64,000 bases of DNA from Papaver somniferum. Lineage: Eukaryota; Streptophyta; Magnoliopsida; Ranunculales; Papaveraceae. The stretch is taken from NCBI RefSeq assembly GCF_003573695.1, contig NW_020621603.1, forward strand, positions 19,455,116-19,519,115, read 5' to 3'. The position numbers and the translations under genes are program-made. Shown here piece by piece: positions 1 through 12,036 of the stretch (position 1 is its first letter; each line of letters opens with the position of its first letter). The notes under the pieces are model-generated. The model searched no databases, had not been told where the DNA came from, and worked only from the letters and a program-made list of their open reading frames with translations.

Positions 1-1779
1 CGTAATATTTCGAACCGAAAATATCTGCTGAGTTTGGGAATTATAAACTCCTAAACTAGTCACCATAGTATGCGTACCCGTACACATACTGGCGGAAGTT
101 TTCGAACCGAAAATTTCTGCTGAGTTTGGAAAGTTAACAAACTCAAATTCGGTTCCTTAAGTACGCATACCCGTACGCATACTTAAGCTGGTTACTTTGT
201 CAAATCGGTCAGTTCATGGACTTAAACATTTAAATCATAAGGAATGCAATCTTTGCAAACCTTGGATATTATATTCATGATTGATTCAAGTGAATCAAAC
301 CGATTTGGTTTCAATTGTGTTTTCTATAACAATTGAACAACTCTTTAACTAGTTTCATTTGAGTCATTTGAACTAGTTATGGTTGAGATGAATAAGGTTG
401 ATATGAGAGTAATCATATGGCTAACCTCGGTTAATTGTTTGTGAACCAACATGGTGCACATGTTTAGGTACGGTTACATAAACCTAAATGAGGGTACATT
501 TCATTTGTGTGTAACAAGCTAAGTTCGATCTAACGGTTGAAAGATATTATCTTGGTTGAATCAGGTTTTTCATCTAACGGTGATTATTGAATGCTTTGTT
601 ACCAAGGTAACTTGGATTGCAAACCCTGATTTGAAAACTATATAAAGGAGAACTCTAGCAACTGGGAAACCTAATCCCCACACCTCATGTGTGTTACTAG
701 TTGCATAACTAGAGTCGATTCTCCTTTAACCTTAGGTTTCTTCTCGAGACCCTATAGGTTAACGACTTGAAGACTTCATTGGGATTGTGAAGCCAGACCC
801 AACTATTATCTTTGTAGTTGCGTAATCTTTTCTATCGTGTTGAGTACAATTGAAATAATTGGCTCGAGATTTTATATCTCCGATAGGCAAGATAGAAAAG
901 TAATCACAACCACCTTCGTCTCATCGTTTGTGATTCCACAATAACTTGTTTCGCTAGTCGATTAAGTTTATTGTGAGGTGATTGATAATTCTAGGCTTGT
1001 TCTTCGGGAATATAAGTCCGGGTTATCAATTGGTTCTTGTTCACCTTGATTTATCAAAAGACGGAACAAAAACTCTTGGGTATTTATGTGGGAGACAGAT
1101 TTATTCAATCCTATAGACTTTTCTGTGTGAGACAGATTTGTCTATCAAGTCTTCGACTTTGGATTGTAGCAACTCTTGGTTGTGGGTGAGATCAACTAAG
1201 GGAATCAAGTGCGTAGTATCCTGCTGGGATCAGAGACGTAAGGAGTGCAACTGTACCTTGAATCTGTGTGAGATTGATTAGCTAGGGTTCAACTACAGTC
1301 CAGTCCGAAGTTAAATGGTAGTAGGCTAGTGTCTGTAGCGGCTTAATACAGTGTGGTGTTCAATCTGGACTAGGTCCCGGGGTTTTTCTGCATTTGCGGT
1401 TTCCTCGTTAACAAAATTTTGGTGTCTGTGTTATTTGTTTTCCGCATTATATTTTATAATATAATTGAAATATCACAGGTTATGCGTTAAGATCAATCAA
1501 TTAGAATATCCAACCTTGGGTTGTTGATTTACATTGATTGACACTTGAACATTGGTCTTTGATACCATTCAAGTTACTCCTCTTATTCAATCGGGCTCGC
1601 AGATTTCTATTTGTTGATTGCGGATTAAATTAAGAGTTAGAGATATTAAACTCTTTGATATACTTTACTCTAGATTGAGTCTGACTGTCTAGTTGATTCT
1701 CTAGAAAGTATATTGGAGTAAGTCCTCTCAGATTGCCAAACGAATTGTTGGGTGTGGTTGTTAGACCCCCGCATTTTCA
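1..1779 (+). mobile_element. 3' part of a long copia-type LTR
   Basis: The stretch reads as U3-R-U5 of a retrotransposon LTR whose 5' end lies outside the window. A TATA box sits at 639-646. The downstream end at 1761-1779 (TTAGACCCCCGCATTTTCA) is typical of plant Ty1/copia LTR ends. No primer binding site follows; the sequence passes straight into an inverted partial copy of itself. No ORF of note is present. The copia assignment rests on the LTR end and general style, so it is moderate. Confidence 0.55.
639..646 (+). promoter_or_regulatory. TATA box of the LTR at 1-1779
   Basis: TATATAAA followed by a purine-rich leader, in the middle of the LTR, where plant LTR promoters normally lie. It would leave about 1.1 kb of R-U5 downstream. 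Confidence 0.45.
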
Positions 1780-2208
1780 AATATAATTCGGAAAATAAAT
1801 AACACAGACACTAGAAATTTTGTTAACGAGGAAACCGCAAATGCAGAAAAACCCCAGGACCTAGTCCAGATTGAACACCACGCTGAATTAAACCGCTACA
1901 GACACTAGCCTACTTCAAATTAACTTCGCACTGGAATGTAGTTGAGCCCTAATCAATCTCACATTGATCAAGGTACAGTCACGTTCCTTACGCCTCTGAA
2001 TCCTAGCAGGACTCTATGCACTTGATTCCCTTAGATAATCTCACCTATAACTAAGAGTTGTTACGACCCAAATTCGAAGACTTATAAGAAAAATCTGTCT
2101 CAAACAAAAATGTTTATTCTGATAGATAAATCTGTCTCCCACAGAAATACCTATGAAGTTTTGTTCTGTCTTATGATAAATCAAGGTGCACAGGAACCAA
2201 CTGATAAC
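1022..2208. repeat. Large inverted repeat of LTR sequence
   Basis: Arm 1 is about 1022-1460 and arm 2 about 1780-2208, in opposite orientation, with a spacer of about 320 bp that is the LTR tail. Matching landmarks include GAGGAAACCGCAAATGCAG in arm 2 against CTGCATTTGCGGTTTCCTC in arm 1, and CAGGAACCAACTGATAAC near the end of arm 2 against GGTTATCAATTGGTTCTTG at the start of arm 1. The arms differ at scattered sites, so this is not an assembly mirror. A third short copy of the same motif follows at about 2209-2330 on the minus strand. Confidence 0.8.
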
Positions 2209-2330
2209 ACAAGACACCAAAAATTATAAAGATAAACAATATTATACGGAAAAGGGAGAACATAAGACACCAAAATTTTTGTTAACGAGAAAACCGTAAC
2301 TGTATATGTTAGAGGTTGAACCCACGAAGC

Positions 2331-3851
2331 GTTGGTATGTCAAGTTTGGTTGTCATATTTTAGTATCAAAACTCATCTAGAGTTGCTTGATTATTTACTA
2401 GAGTCAACTTCGTGTTTTTTTTCATAAAAGAGGCGAACCTCAACTGGTACATTCATAATGCCGATTTTCGGTGTCGGAAACCTTGCATAAGTTTTTCAAA
2501 ATCATCATACATTTTTTCAAGCTAATATATCTTCCCCAAATTCTTGACTAACAATTCGAATCCTACAGACATAAAGACTATTTCAGAGCACCTTTTCTCT
2601 CCCTCTTTCAAAAGATAGAGACAGGACCAAACATCATCAAAGGGCAAAGTTGATTTTGAAAAAAAAAATCAGTATGTATCACTACACAAAGCAGTGACTA
2701 GATCAGATCCAACCCAGTGTTTGCAAGAACATGTGAATAACATGAACTTAGGTTTTTAAAATAAAATTGCCTAATGCAATTGAAGCCACTGTGTCTCAAG
2801 TAACAGTAACAATGTCTCAGGTAACGGTAACGATAACAGTAGCAGTAGTGTCTCAAGTAGCATCGGTTATCTGACTCGATCTTTAGTGGTTTGAATCAGG
2901 ACGAATCCGTCTGAATCGGCACGTAAGATTTGTTAATAGTTGCAGAAATATAAGAACTTGATGATAATCTTGATATAGTTGTTGATGTCTTTGTTTCGCT
3001 ACAGACGGTTGTTGCTGTCTTTGTTTTAGTAGATGGTAAAGTTGAACCCGTCGTAAAACTCGTCGGAGCTTCTTTACCTGCCAAAATTTCTCTGCATCAA
3101 AGATGGTGTAATAAACCACTCGGAGTAGATTATCACCACTCTTTTGACGAACAACAATCAGATTACAGATAACCCATAAGTTCAAAGCTAACCAAAATAT
3201 CAGACGATCTAAGAGTGGAAAATCTAAATCAAATAATAAAACACTAGTATTTAATATTACATAAAAAAAACTAAAAGTAAAACAACCGGAGTTATTGTTA
3301 ACCATAACCAAAGTTAAAAACAGAGATAAATCTGCTCAGCAAAATTAGATAAGCACCACCCATATTGTTGAAAATTGCAGTTCTACTATGATAAGGTGAA
3401 GAGGATGCTGATGTTAAAACAGAAGAAGTTGCTTCGATAAGATTCCGGATTAGAATAGCAGAATCTGATGATAAGCTTTCTTTTCTTCTTTGAGAAAGAT
3501 CCCAAACCATACACAATAGGTCTCTAACCCAAGTTGCAAAATCTCAAAGAAAAAAAAACAACCAAACAGTATCGAAAATCAATCCCAAATTTGTAACTAA
3601 AATCTAATTAAGATCCAACATGTGATTAAAAGTAGGTGATAGAGGAGTTTTATGTTGATTGATCTGCTAAGATCCGCTGAGCCGATCTGAGTAGTGAGGC
3701 GCTTAGATAGTATGGTTTTCGTTGCTGCTTTTTTTCTAGAGAGAAAAGAGAAAGGAGGACAGAGAAATGAGGAGTCTTTCATTCATATATCTCTTTTGAA
3801 ATTCTAGGAATGTTGAGGTTATACTAGAAAGTCTAGGAATTTTGAGACTTA
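2331..3851. other. Unassigned stretch, no supported gene
   Basis: No retroelement domain is recognisable. Minus-strand ORFs of 142 aa (2883-3311), 72 aa (3298-3516) and 61 aa (3597-3782) lie in succession, preceded on that strand by CT-rich sequence that could be a 5' leader. The 142-aa frame is hydrophobic near its start and basic and glutamine-rich near its end. I recognise no family, the frames do not join with obvious splice sites, and ORFs of this size occur by chance in AT-rich DNA. It may be a host gene remnant next to the TE-A insertion point. Confidence 0.25.
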
Positions 3852-4756
3852 CAAGCTGTGGATGGGGAAAAACGGTTTGTTGGGTTTTCAGGAAAGCGAA
3901 GAGTCGAGCGTGCGGTCGAGACTCCTCAACCGAGCAAACTGCTGAGCCTCACACAGATACACTACAAAGGGAGTGCTTAGATTCGAGAGATCAATCTGTA
4001 GGACTGCGGCCTAAACCAAGTCAATGGCCGTTCCAGAGTCAATTCGGTCGCAAAGAGGGAGATGGGTTGATTTGTAGGAGGGAAGCTGAGAATTGTGTGG
4101 AATCAATGATGATCAAGGATTGTGGATGTGTTGAAGGTTTTTTCAAATAATTGGTAAACTGTGAAGTTTTTGAATAAGTTCTGAAAGATTGATGAATTCT
4201 TGAGAGTGATTACTCGTAAAATTCTTGTTAGACGAGTGTTCGACTATTCGAATCTTGTCCTTCAATCATGGATTCAGAGACTTATTTATATTTTCAAAGT
4301 GGTGAACACATTGATCCCTGTAAGTGTGACGGTTTCTTGAGTGAAAGAGTGGGAAAGTGGGAGATCGTGTTAAAGTCAGTTCCATGTCGTGTGGAGACTT
4401 GACTGATCGTGCACCCACTACTTAGCTAACTCCTTCAACCGTTTGCACGACTTACGCACATTTCTCGTCGTGGATGAATCCACGTGCCGTAGACCGCCAG
4501 AACAAAACCCTAAGTGATATCCCCCATTTGTGACGTGATTGATGTCTCACGAATCATGGAGTCTGTATGACAAACGTGTCTTAGTTAGTCAGTTGTTGAC
4601 TGATTAGACAGTGAGTCTAGATTTTGTTGAATCGAGCATGATTGACAAATGCTCAGCGATTCATGAATATTAATATTGCTCGTCTGAGAAAATATTGTAA
4701 AATCGACGAGTTGTTGAATATTGATGAGTTACTGAATACATGTGGATTATTCGATT

Positions 4757-4978
4757 AAACTACTGAATATTGATAGTGGGATCAATATCCGAGCAACTGA
4801 GCAAGTATTGCTCAATTCGACGAATTACTGATAAATTACTGAATATTGATAGTGGATCAATATTCGAGTAACTGAGCAAGTACTGCTCAATTCGACGAAT
4901 TACTGATAAATTACTGAATATTGATAGTGGATCAATATTCGAGCAACTGAGCAAGTATTGCTCAATTCGACGAATTAT
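4757..4978. repeat. 75-bp tandem repeat in TE-A LTR
   Basis: Three copies of a 75-bp unit containing GAATATTGATAGTGGATCAA and GCTCAATTCGACGAATTA. The 5' LTR has a single copy at about 26330-26395. The repeated minus-strand peptide here is a by-product of the repeat. Confidence 0.85.
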
Positions 4979-5925
4979 TTACTGGTGACGTGATCCAATA
5001 AAATACTAATTAAAATATCGATAATTTACCGAATATTGTATAATTAATCCATATGTTGCTCGCTGGATCAACATAATTAGTGTTTGAACTTACTCAGAAT
5101 GGTGATTCGTGGAGCGTTTGTTCGAAACCCTAATTTTTTTGATCAATCCTTCATCAATCGAAGAATTGCTGAAAATTGGTCATGAGTGAAGAGGGACCGA
5201 CCACATGGGATAATGGACGACCATGTGGTTCCTGAATTCTCAAGTGAGCGTGCACCAGGGTCTTGAGTTGACTAGTCGGTGAAGGAATGATGATTAAATG
5301 CCGATTTCATCATTTACTGAAATATTGTTGGGTTCAGCATTAGGTGATAAAACCTAGATACGAAAGATAGGGACCGACCAATAGAGAGCATGGGACCGGC
5401 TCTTTGTGGTCACGGGACCATTTTTTGGTCGTTTGAGCAATCCCAAGGTTGGTTGGAGAGAGTTTGGGCCCAGTATGAGCAATTGAGCAAATTAGGTCAG
5501 AATTATGAAATCGTGTGGGACCGGCTTTGTGCAAGCCCTAGGGATGACTCTGGTCGGTCATGAAGGCATGCACGTATTATTGTGGTGTCCGTGTCTCCGT
5601 ACTGAGAGTTTCAGTATTTTCTGACGTGTGTTCGAGCAACATTGTGAATTTTCAGAAGAGTTTCATCTTCACTGAAATTCTTGATTTTTGTTGGAATGAG
5701 CATGTATGCTCAATTGATCAATATTTTGTAAATATTAAAATAAGAGTATTTTGACATTTAAAATCGCCGTGAGAGTCTAGCCGGTCGTGTGACCATGTTG
5801 GCTTTTGGTTTTTCATGATTCGAGCAAAATTTTAAGAAATTACGACGAAATCATGATTTTTGCTCAAACCAAGGAGTTTCATGAATCGAGGAAAATAATA
5901 ATTATAAAAGACTAGGGATTGCAAG

Positions 5926-6370
5926 GTGTGGGACCGGCCATGGTTAGGGCATGGCCGGCCGGATATGTTCCCCGGTCCCGCATACCTTTCCCTGTTTTAT
6001 AATATTATTTTTCATGAACCCGTGAAGTTATGGAGAATCCATGAGTTTTCGTTGAAACAGAGGAGTTTCATGAGTTTAGGGAATAATAAGTATAAAAAGT
6101 TAGGGATTGTGAGGTGTGGGACCGTCCACGACTTGGGCACGGCCGGCCGGCTAGGTTGCCCGGTCCCGCACACCTTTCCCTATTTATAATATTATTTTTC
6201 ATGAATCCGTGAAGTTATGGGGAATTCATGAGTTTTGCACAAACAAGGAAAGTTGCTAAATTGAAGGAGTTTTTCATGAGTTCATGAAAATAACAAAATA
6301 GGGAAAATTAAAGGAAGAGGCGTGGGACCGGCCACGGCTAGCCCGGCCCCTGGGCGCCTCTCATTATTTT
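5926..6370. repeat. About 190-bp GC-rich repeat units in TE-A LTR
   Basis: Three diverged units each begin near GGTGTGGGACCGGCC (about 5928, 6113 and 6322) and run into TTTATAATATTATTTTTCAT. The same three units occur in the 5' LTR near 27342, 27532 and 27740. The cores are self-complementary (GGCCATGG, GGCCGGCC). The plus-strand ORFs over them look like artefacts. Confidence 0.8.
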
Positions 6371-6589
6371 ATTAATATTTGTTGTTTTTCCTATTTTGCG
6401 TAGGATTCCTCATCTATCCATATTTTTGGATGTTTGTTTGTGCATCCGGGTGCTCAGTCATGCATCATTGTCGAGTACACTTGCACCATTTTTGTGGGGC
6501 TTACTCAGTGATGATCCAGATGCCCGATTGTTGAGTATTTATTACTAATTTATGAAATTCAGTGGAGAATGATTCATGAAACTGAGTAA

Positions 6590-6910
6590 TAAAAGTGAGT
6601 AGTTGTTTATTATCAATCCATAGGATAAGTCGTGGATTCGACCATGAATTCAGAATAATATAGTCGAATATTACCATTCCATGGGATCGTGGATTCGACC
6701 ATAGAATCAGAGTAATTAAATATTACTATTCCATGATATCAGCCGTGGATTCGATCATGAAATCATAATAATAAAATTATCTATTATCATTCCATAAGAT
6801 TAGCCATGAATTCGATCATGAAATCAGAATAATGAGATGATACAATTGTTTATTGCCATTCCATGGGATCAGGCCGTGGATTCGACCATGGAATAGGAGC
6901 AATAATAGAT
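6590..6910. repeat. About 60-bp tandem repeat in TE-A LTR
   Basis: About five copies of a unit with CCATGGGATCAG followed by CGTGGATTCGACCATG and an AT-rich tail. The 5' LTR counterpart (about 28045-28405) carries at least one extra copy, so the array changed in number after insertion or during reverse transcription. Confidence 0.8.
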
Positions 6911-7054
6911 CATTCTGGGAATTCAGTGGTAAATGTCACGGCAGAATTAATCTATTACAGATGAGATATTAGCCAGTTAAAGCGTCACATCCGTTCTTAA
7001 TGGTGCATAGTCAGGGAGTCACGGGTGTTGTTTACGACCTGAAGGCGTTATTGC

Positions 7055-7763
7055 TGTAGGATCAGAATCTCGCAGCAATAATGCCTCAGCGAAATCATTA
7101 ACAACACAACACAACAGTGTCGTAGAACAATTTCAGAAATGACATAATAAACGACGTCAGCTAAATCATGAGAAAAATATGATGGTTTTGCGAAAATTAG
7201 AGAGTTTGCGAGATTAACATTTGTAAGGTTGCGATAATGTCGCAAGCCATATCCGAAAATAAAGGACAGATTAGCTGTCATCCACTATGTAATTCCCTAT
7301 AAATAGCCGTTCAGTTGAAAAGGAAAGGAGAGAGATCTTTTCTGAGTGAGAAGCAAGTAAATAGGAGAGAGAAAATCTAGAACAATTTCAGAAATGTCAT
7401 AATAAACGACGTCAGCTAAATCATGAGAAAAATATGATGGTCCTGCGAAAATTAAAGAGTTTGCGAGATTAACATTTGTAAGGTTGCGAGAATGTCGCAA
7501 GCCATATCCGAAAATAAAGGACAGATTAGCTGTCATCCACTATGTAATTCCCTATAAATAGTCGTTCAGTTGTAAAGGAAAGGAGAGATAAGCAAGTAAA
7601 TAGGAGAGAGAAAATCTAGAGCAGTGGTTATTCTTGATTCCTTTATCTTTTCTTGTAAGATTGTTCAAAGATTCATCAATAAAATTAAGATTGTTAATCT
7701 AAAATGAGTTGAATGTTAATGAAATCTTGTGAGGGGTGTAGTGTAGGATTTCCTGCAACTACA
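7055..7763 (+). repeat. 5' LTR of TE-B with internal duplication
   Basis: It is 709 bp against 470 bp for the 3' LTR. The difference is a tandem duplication: 7126-7380 is repeated at 7381-7620. Each copy carries its own TATA box, at 7298-7305 and 7553-7560 (TATAAATA). Confidence 0.9.
7298..7560 (+). promoter_or_regulatory. Two TATA boxes in the TE-B 5' LTR
   Basis: TATAAATA occurs at 7298-7305 and again at 7553-7560, each after CTATGTAATTCCC. The single equivalent in the 3' LTR is 16125-16132. The doubling follows from the LTR duplication. Confidence 0.6.
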
Positions 7764-7766
7764 TAA

Positions 7767-7782
7767 TGGCGCTAGAAACAGG
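7767..7782 (+). other. Primer binding site of TE-B
   Basis: TGGCGCTAGAAACAGG starts three bases after the LTR end, where the tRNA primer site belongs. The same 16 bases follow the TE-C LTR at 47703-47718, which ties the two elements to one family. I did not identify the tRNA species. Confidence 0.75.
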
Positions 7783-7799
7783 AGGCTGAAGATTGAAAG

Positions 7800-8249
7800 T
7801 TGAAGATTTTTGTTGAGATTGTTCAAATCAAGAAAGTGATTAAACAAATCAATGAACCAGTTAAAAGAAAAATGATTAGAGTCAATGAAGATGACAAAAG
7901 ATTGGAGTGTAATTTGATAACAAAAACAATGGTTAATGAATTCCATGAAAACATCAAAGGAAGGATACATAAACGAGATTTTGAAGGAAGGAAGGTTATG
8001 GCGGTAGAAAAGACATCACCCTTGAAAGATTGGGAAAAGCAAAAAATCACATTCATGGCGGCAGAAATACCAAGAGAAAATTTGAACCACACATCTCCAT
8101 TGGTTATTACAGTACCTATTACACGAAAAGAGAAGGGGACAACAACAAAATCCACAGAAGAATGGATATTGAACAGAACTTTAGTCGATACAGGGAGTTC
8201 AGTGGATATAATATTTTATCATGCGTTCAGGAATGGGATTCAAAGATGA
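7800..8249 (+). pseudogene. TE-B protease remnant
   Basis: A 149-aa frame whose last third contains LVDTGSSVDIIFYHAF, the active-site motif of a retroviral-type aspartic protease in Ty3/gypsy polyproteins, where the DTG triad binds the catalytic water. The protein would release mature gag and pol products. The frame ends shortly after the motif, and other frames continue from about 8221, so at least one frameshift is present. The upstream part is basic and matches no gag domain I know. From about 8250 to 8785 no frame stays open for long. Confidence 0.75.
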
Positions 8250-8784
8250 AGAAATGTCTTGTTCAACATATCTTGTTCATGGCTTTGGAAAATCCACAAC
8301 AAAACCTAAAGGAGAAATAGTGGTGAATTCCACTAGGAGAGATCGAAACACAAGTGACACTATGCGTGTGGATATGGAATCACCATATAATGATGTTGGG
8401 GACCATGGATACACGCATAAAGTGTAGCATCAACATTGCATCAATGCATTAAATTCCCCACCAAATGGAGGTGAATTAGAGGAGATGTTGACAATGCGAA
8501 ATTATGTCATCAAATTGAAGTAAAGCATTATGAAGGACGAGCAAAAAGGACAATTTCGCAGAAAAATAGCAAAGGAGGCAAAGAAAGAAGAAGAATTTAG
8601 AGTGTACATGATAAGGCAAAAGGTAAAGGAATACCCAGCGAAATTTCGGAGAAGGAGATGGACCTGCGAATGATAAAAGAACCAACACCAATGGGAAACC
8701 CAAGGCCAGTTACACTGCGCAGAACCAACAAAAGAAGTAAATGTTGGACTATAGAAGAACCCTAATATTGAGATTGGAACCAAG

Positions 8785-9892
8785 ATGGATGCAGAAGAGA
8801 AGAAAGAACTGTCAACTTTTGCGGAATATAAAGATATTTTCGCAGGGAGCATGGATGAGATACCTGGAATAGATCCGTCAATTGCATGTCATAAGTTGGA
8901 GATTAACAAGAATGTGAGACCATTTAAACAGAATAAGAAAAATCGCAACAACCTACCATCCTCAAATAGAAGAAGAATACAGAAAATGCTTGAGCGGGAA
9001 TTATAAGAGAAGCTAAATACCCAGATGGATAGCAAACATGGTTGTTGTTCCAAAGAAAAAAAAGGATAAGATTTGCATAGATTTCACTGATTTAAACAAG
9101 CTTGCCCTAAAGATAGTTTTCCATTGCCAGATATTCCTCAAATGGTGAATCAGCAGCGGGAAATGATAGAGTATCTCTTTAGATGGGTACAAAGGTATAA
9201 CCAAATCCCCTCGCTGAAGAAGATCAAGAACATACTGCTTTTTTCGCTCCAAGAGGTTTATATGTTATACAAAATGCCATTTGGTTTGCGAAATGCAGGA
9301 GCAACGTATCAAAGAATGGTAGAGAAGGTGTTCGCGAAATGGATACACAAAACATTAGAGTGTACGTGGATGACATGTTAGTAAGAGTAAAGAAGCCAAA
9401 GACATGTACAAGATGAGGGAGATTTTTGAACAATGCGGCATATAATTAAACTGAACCTGAAAATGCATTGGGTTGCATCGGGAAAATTTTTAGGCTACAT
9501 TGTATCAAAGAAGGAATACAGTTGATCCAGAAAAGTGCAAGCAGTTCGTGACATGCCAACACCAGCAACAAAGATGTACAAAAATTGAACGGACTTTTAG
9601 CTTCGCTAGGGAATTCATTTCGCGATCATCAGACAAATGTAAATTTTTTCAATACTCAAGAAGGGTGCGAAATTCAAATGGACTGATGAATGCGAAAAAG
9701 CTTTTCAAGGGATCAAAGAACACTTATGAATACATATATTTTACAAAACAGAACAGGAGAAGAATATTGATCTATCTTGCGACACATCACATGCTTAAGC
9801 GCGTGTTATTGCGAACGACGAGTGGAAAACCCATTTTACATCAGCAAAACTTTAATGCTGCAGAGAGAATTATTCAAAGATTGAGAAGCTAA
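8785..9892 (+). pseudogene. TE-B reverse transcriptase remnant
   Basis: The first frame (8785-9006) matches the stretch before the RT fingers in Tat-type pol (FAGSMDEIPGIDPSIACHKL). After a stop, the palm appears in pieces: KMPFGLRNAGATYQRMVEK in the frame at 9124-9381, and the catalytic YVDDML box near 9362 but in a different frame. The YVDD aspartates are therefore still encoded, but frameshifts on both sides break the protein. The frame at 9500-9892 covers the RT connection region in degraded form. No intact enzyme can come from this locus. Confidence 0.75.
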
Positions 9893-10113
9893 TTTAGCAT
9901 TAGTATGCCATTTAAATCGCATATATTTTCACACACAAATAAGGTATTAACAAAAGTACCAATTGAATCAGTGATGAAGAATTCAAAAAGATCAGGAAGG
10001 TGGAGAGATGGAATGCACAAGTAGGACTTTGAATCAAATATGAAATTTTCTTCACCAAAATCACAAGTTGTCGCAGATTTCTTGCAGAATTTCCTTTAGA
10101 AGAAGATGAAGCG

Positions 10114-10503
10114 GTGAAGAGAATGATGGATATAGAAGAAGAACACGGAGATCCAAAAGACTTATTAACAGAACCAAATAGATGGGAGATATTGGTAGAT
10201 GGATCATCAAATGGGAAGGCAATGGGTTGGAATTGTTTTAATTTCGCCAGAAGGAACGAAGATGGCTTTTTCATTCAGATTGGAATTCGCATCCACTAAT
10301 AACGAAACGGAATATGAAGCTGTGATACATGCCTTAAAGTTCGCAATAGAAATGAAACTAGAAAATGCCAGGATCACTAGTGATTCGCAGCTAGTTATTC
10401 GCCAAATAAAGGGAGAGTACACTACAAATGAACCATCCTTGAAGAAATACAAGAAGCTCGTTGAAGAATTGTCAGCGAAAATCCCAAAATAAAATGGAGG
10501 CAC
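10114..10503 (+). pseudogene. TE-B RNase H remnant
   Basis: Overlapping frames at 10114-10299 and 10199-10492 together cover a plant-type RNase H-like domain: ILVDGSSN supplies the first acidic residue, then EFASTNNETEYEAVIHALK and ITSDSQLVIRQIKGEY supply the E and second D positions. Degrading RNA from the RNA-DNA hybrid is the family role. This form (TNNxAEYxA type) is the additional RNase H found in the Tat/Ogre lineage and supports that placement. One frameshift near 10,200 separates the two halves. Confidence 0.8.
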
Positions 10504-10637
10504 ATTTCAAGGAAGGATAACAGACTCGCAGACGCTTTTGCTTTCATCTCAAGCATGATGACAGATCCAACTGCGAGATGCATAAAAATACAGACACTTC
10601 TGTCACCATCAATCAATAAAGAAGAAGAAGAAGTGAC

Positions 10638-11917
10638 GTGATGATAATAGACGGTGGAGAAGAAGAACAAACGAACAATATCGCAGATTGGAGAACAGAA
10701 CTTCATGCATATTTGGCGAAAGGAGAAACACCAAGAAATAGATTGGAAGCACACAAGTTAAAAAGCCGCGCAACAAATTATGAATTAAGAGATGGGCTGC
10801 TATACCGAAAATCCTTTAATGGACCATCACTCAGATGTTTGACACGAGAAGAAGGAGAAAAGGTGCTAAAAATGTTACATAGTGGGGATGCTGGCAATCA
10901 TAGCGGGGGAAGATCTTTGGCACATAGAGCAAAAATGCAAGGCTATTACTGGCCATACATGCACGAAGATGCAAAACAAATATCAAGACGTTGCGAAGAT
11001 TGTCAGCGGCATGGAAAGAAAATACATGCACCTGGAGCACCATTGTCATCTTCAACCAGTGTATGGCCTTTTGGAAAGTGGGGCTTAGATATTGTGGGGC
11101 CATTTTTACCAGGATCTGGACAAAGAAGATACTTAATAGTCGCAACAGATTATTTCACAAAATGGACAGAAGTGAAAGGCAGTACAGCATATTCGCGACA
11201 AAGATATCTTTACATTCATATTCGAAAATATCATTTGCAGATTCGGAATTCCTGCGCAGTTGGTATCTGATAATGGGAAACAGTTTGAAGGACAGAACAT
11301 AGAAATGTTACTTAATGCATTTAAGAAAAAGTGGAAAGTCTACTCCTTTATCCACAAGCTAATGGGAGGCAAGGCAACAAACAAAACAATTGCAGATATA
11401 TTAAAGAAAAATGAAGGACATCATAGAGCATGGTGCGAACAAGTACATAATGCAGTATGGGCTTATAACAACTAGGAGAAGCTACTGGAATGTCACCTTT
11501 TTGTTTAACATACGGAGTTGAAGCGGTGTTACCAACAGAAGTTGTTATTCCGACAACAAAGAGAGAAGCTTGGGAGAAAAATCTTAGTGCGGGTTTGATC
11601 TTACAAACTTGATGAATTAGAAGAAAAAGAGAAAGAGCTTTACAACATATGGAGAATTATCAGCGAAGATTAGCCCGAGAATATAATAAACGTGTCAAAG
11701 TACGCGAATTCAACCAGGAGATTTAGTTCTGCGAGAGACACCAATATATCAGCGAGAAAATGGTGGAAAGTTAGCGAAAAAATGGGATGGACCTTACATC
11801 ATTAAGGAGATAGTTGGAACAGGAGCTTATAAATTAATGGATCCAGAAGGTAGAGATGTTGGTCATAGACTTGACAGACCATGGAACAGATTGTACTTAA
11901 AAAGATATTATCCATAA
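10638..11917 (+). pseudogene. TE-B integrase remnant
   Basis: The 210-aa frame at 10638-11270 contains the zinc-binding HHCC region (H and H around LHSGDAGNH, then CEDCQRHG) and the start of the catalytic core (GLDIVGPF, with the first catalytic Asp). The second Asp region (LVSDNGKQFEGQ) continues in another frame at 11260. After further breaks the C-terminal region reads KKWDGPYIIKEIVGTGAYKL and ends RLYLKRYYP with a stop at 11915-11917, like Tat integrase tails. Integrase would insert the cDNA into chromosomal DNA. At least three frameshifts or stops are present. Confidence 0.82.
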
Positions 11918-12036
11918 GAAGCTTTGAGAAGTTATGGATTCTGAAAGAATAGTTGCGAGATTATTCATATCAAAACAAGATCATGATGTGCGAAACTTTC
12001 GCAGAGATAATCATAGAACAATGACATAAAAGAAAG

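Noticed and set aside
3842..4150. 102-aa plus-strand ORF
   Set aside because: Starts before and runs through the R-U5 end of the TE-A LTR; the sister copy at 25430 has no equivalent long frame, so it is not a gene.
4760..4954. Minus-strand ORF with a repeated peptide
   Set aside because: Produced by the 75-bp LTR repeat, absent from the other LTR with one copy.
7048..7536. Two similar minus-strand ORFs (77 and 79 aa) plus a third at 15848-16108
   Set aside because: They recur because the TE-B LTR sequence recurs. No domain, and they overlap the TATA boxes.
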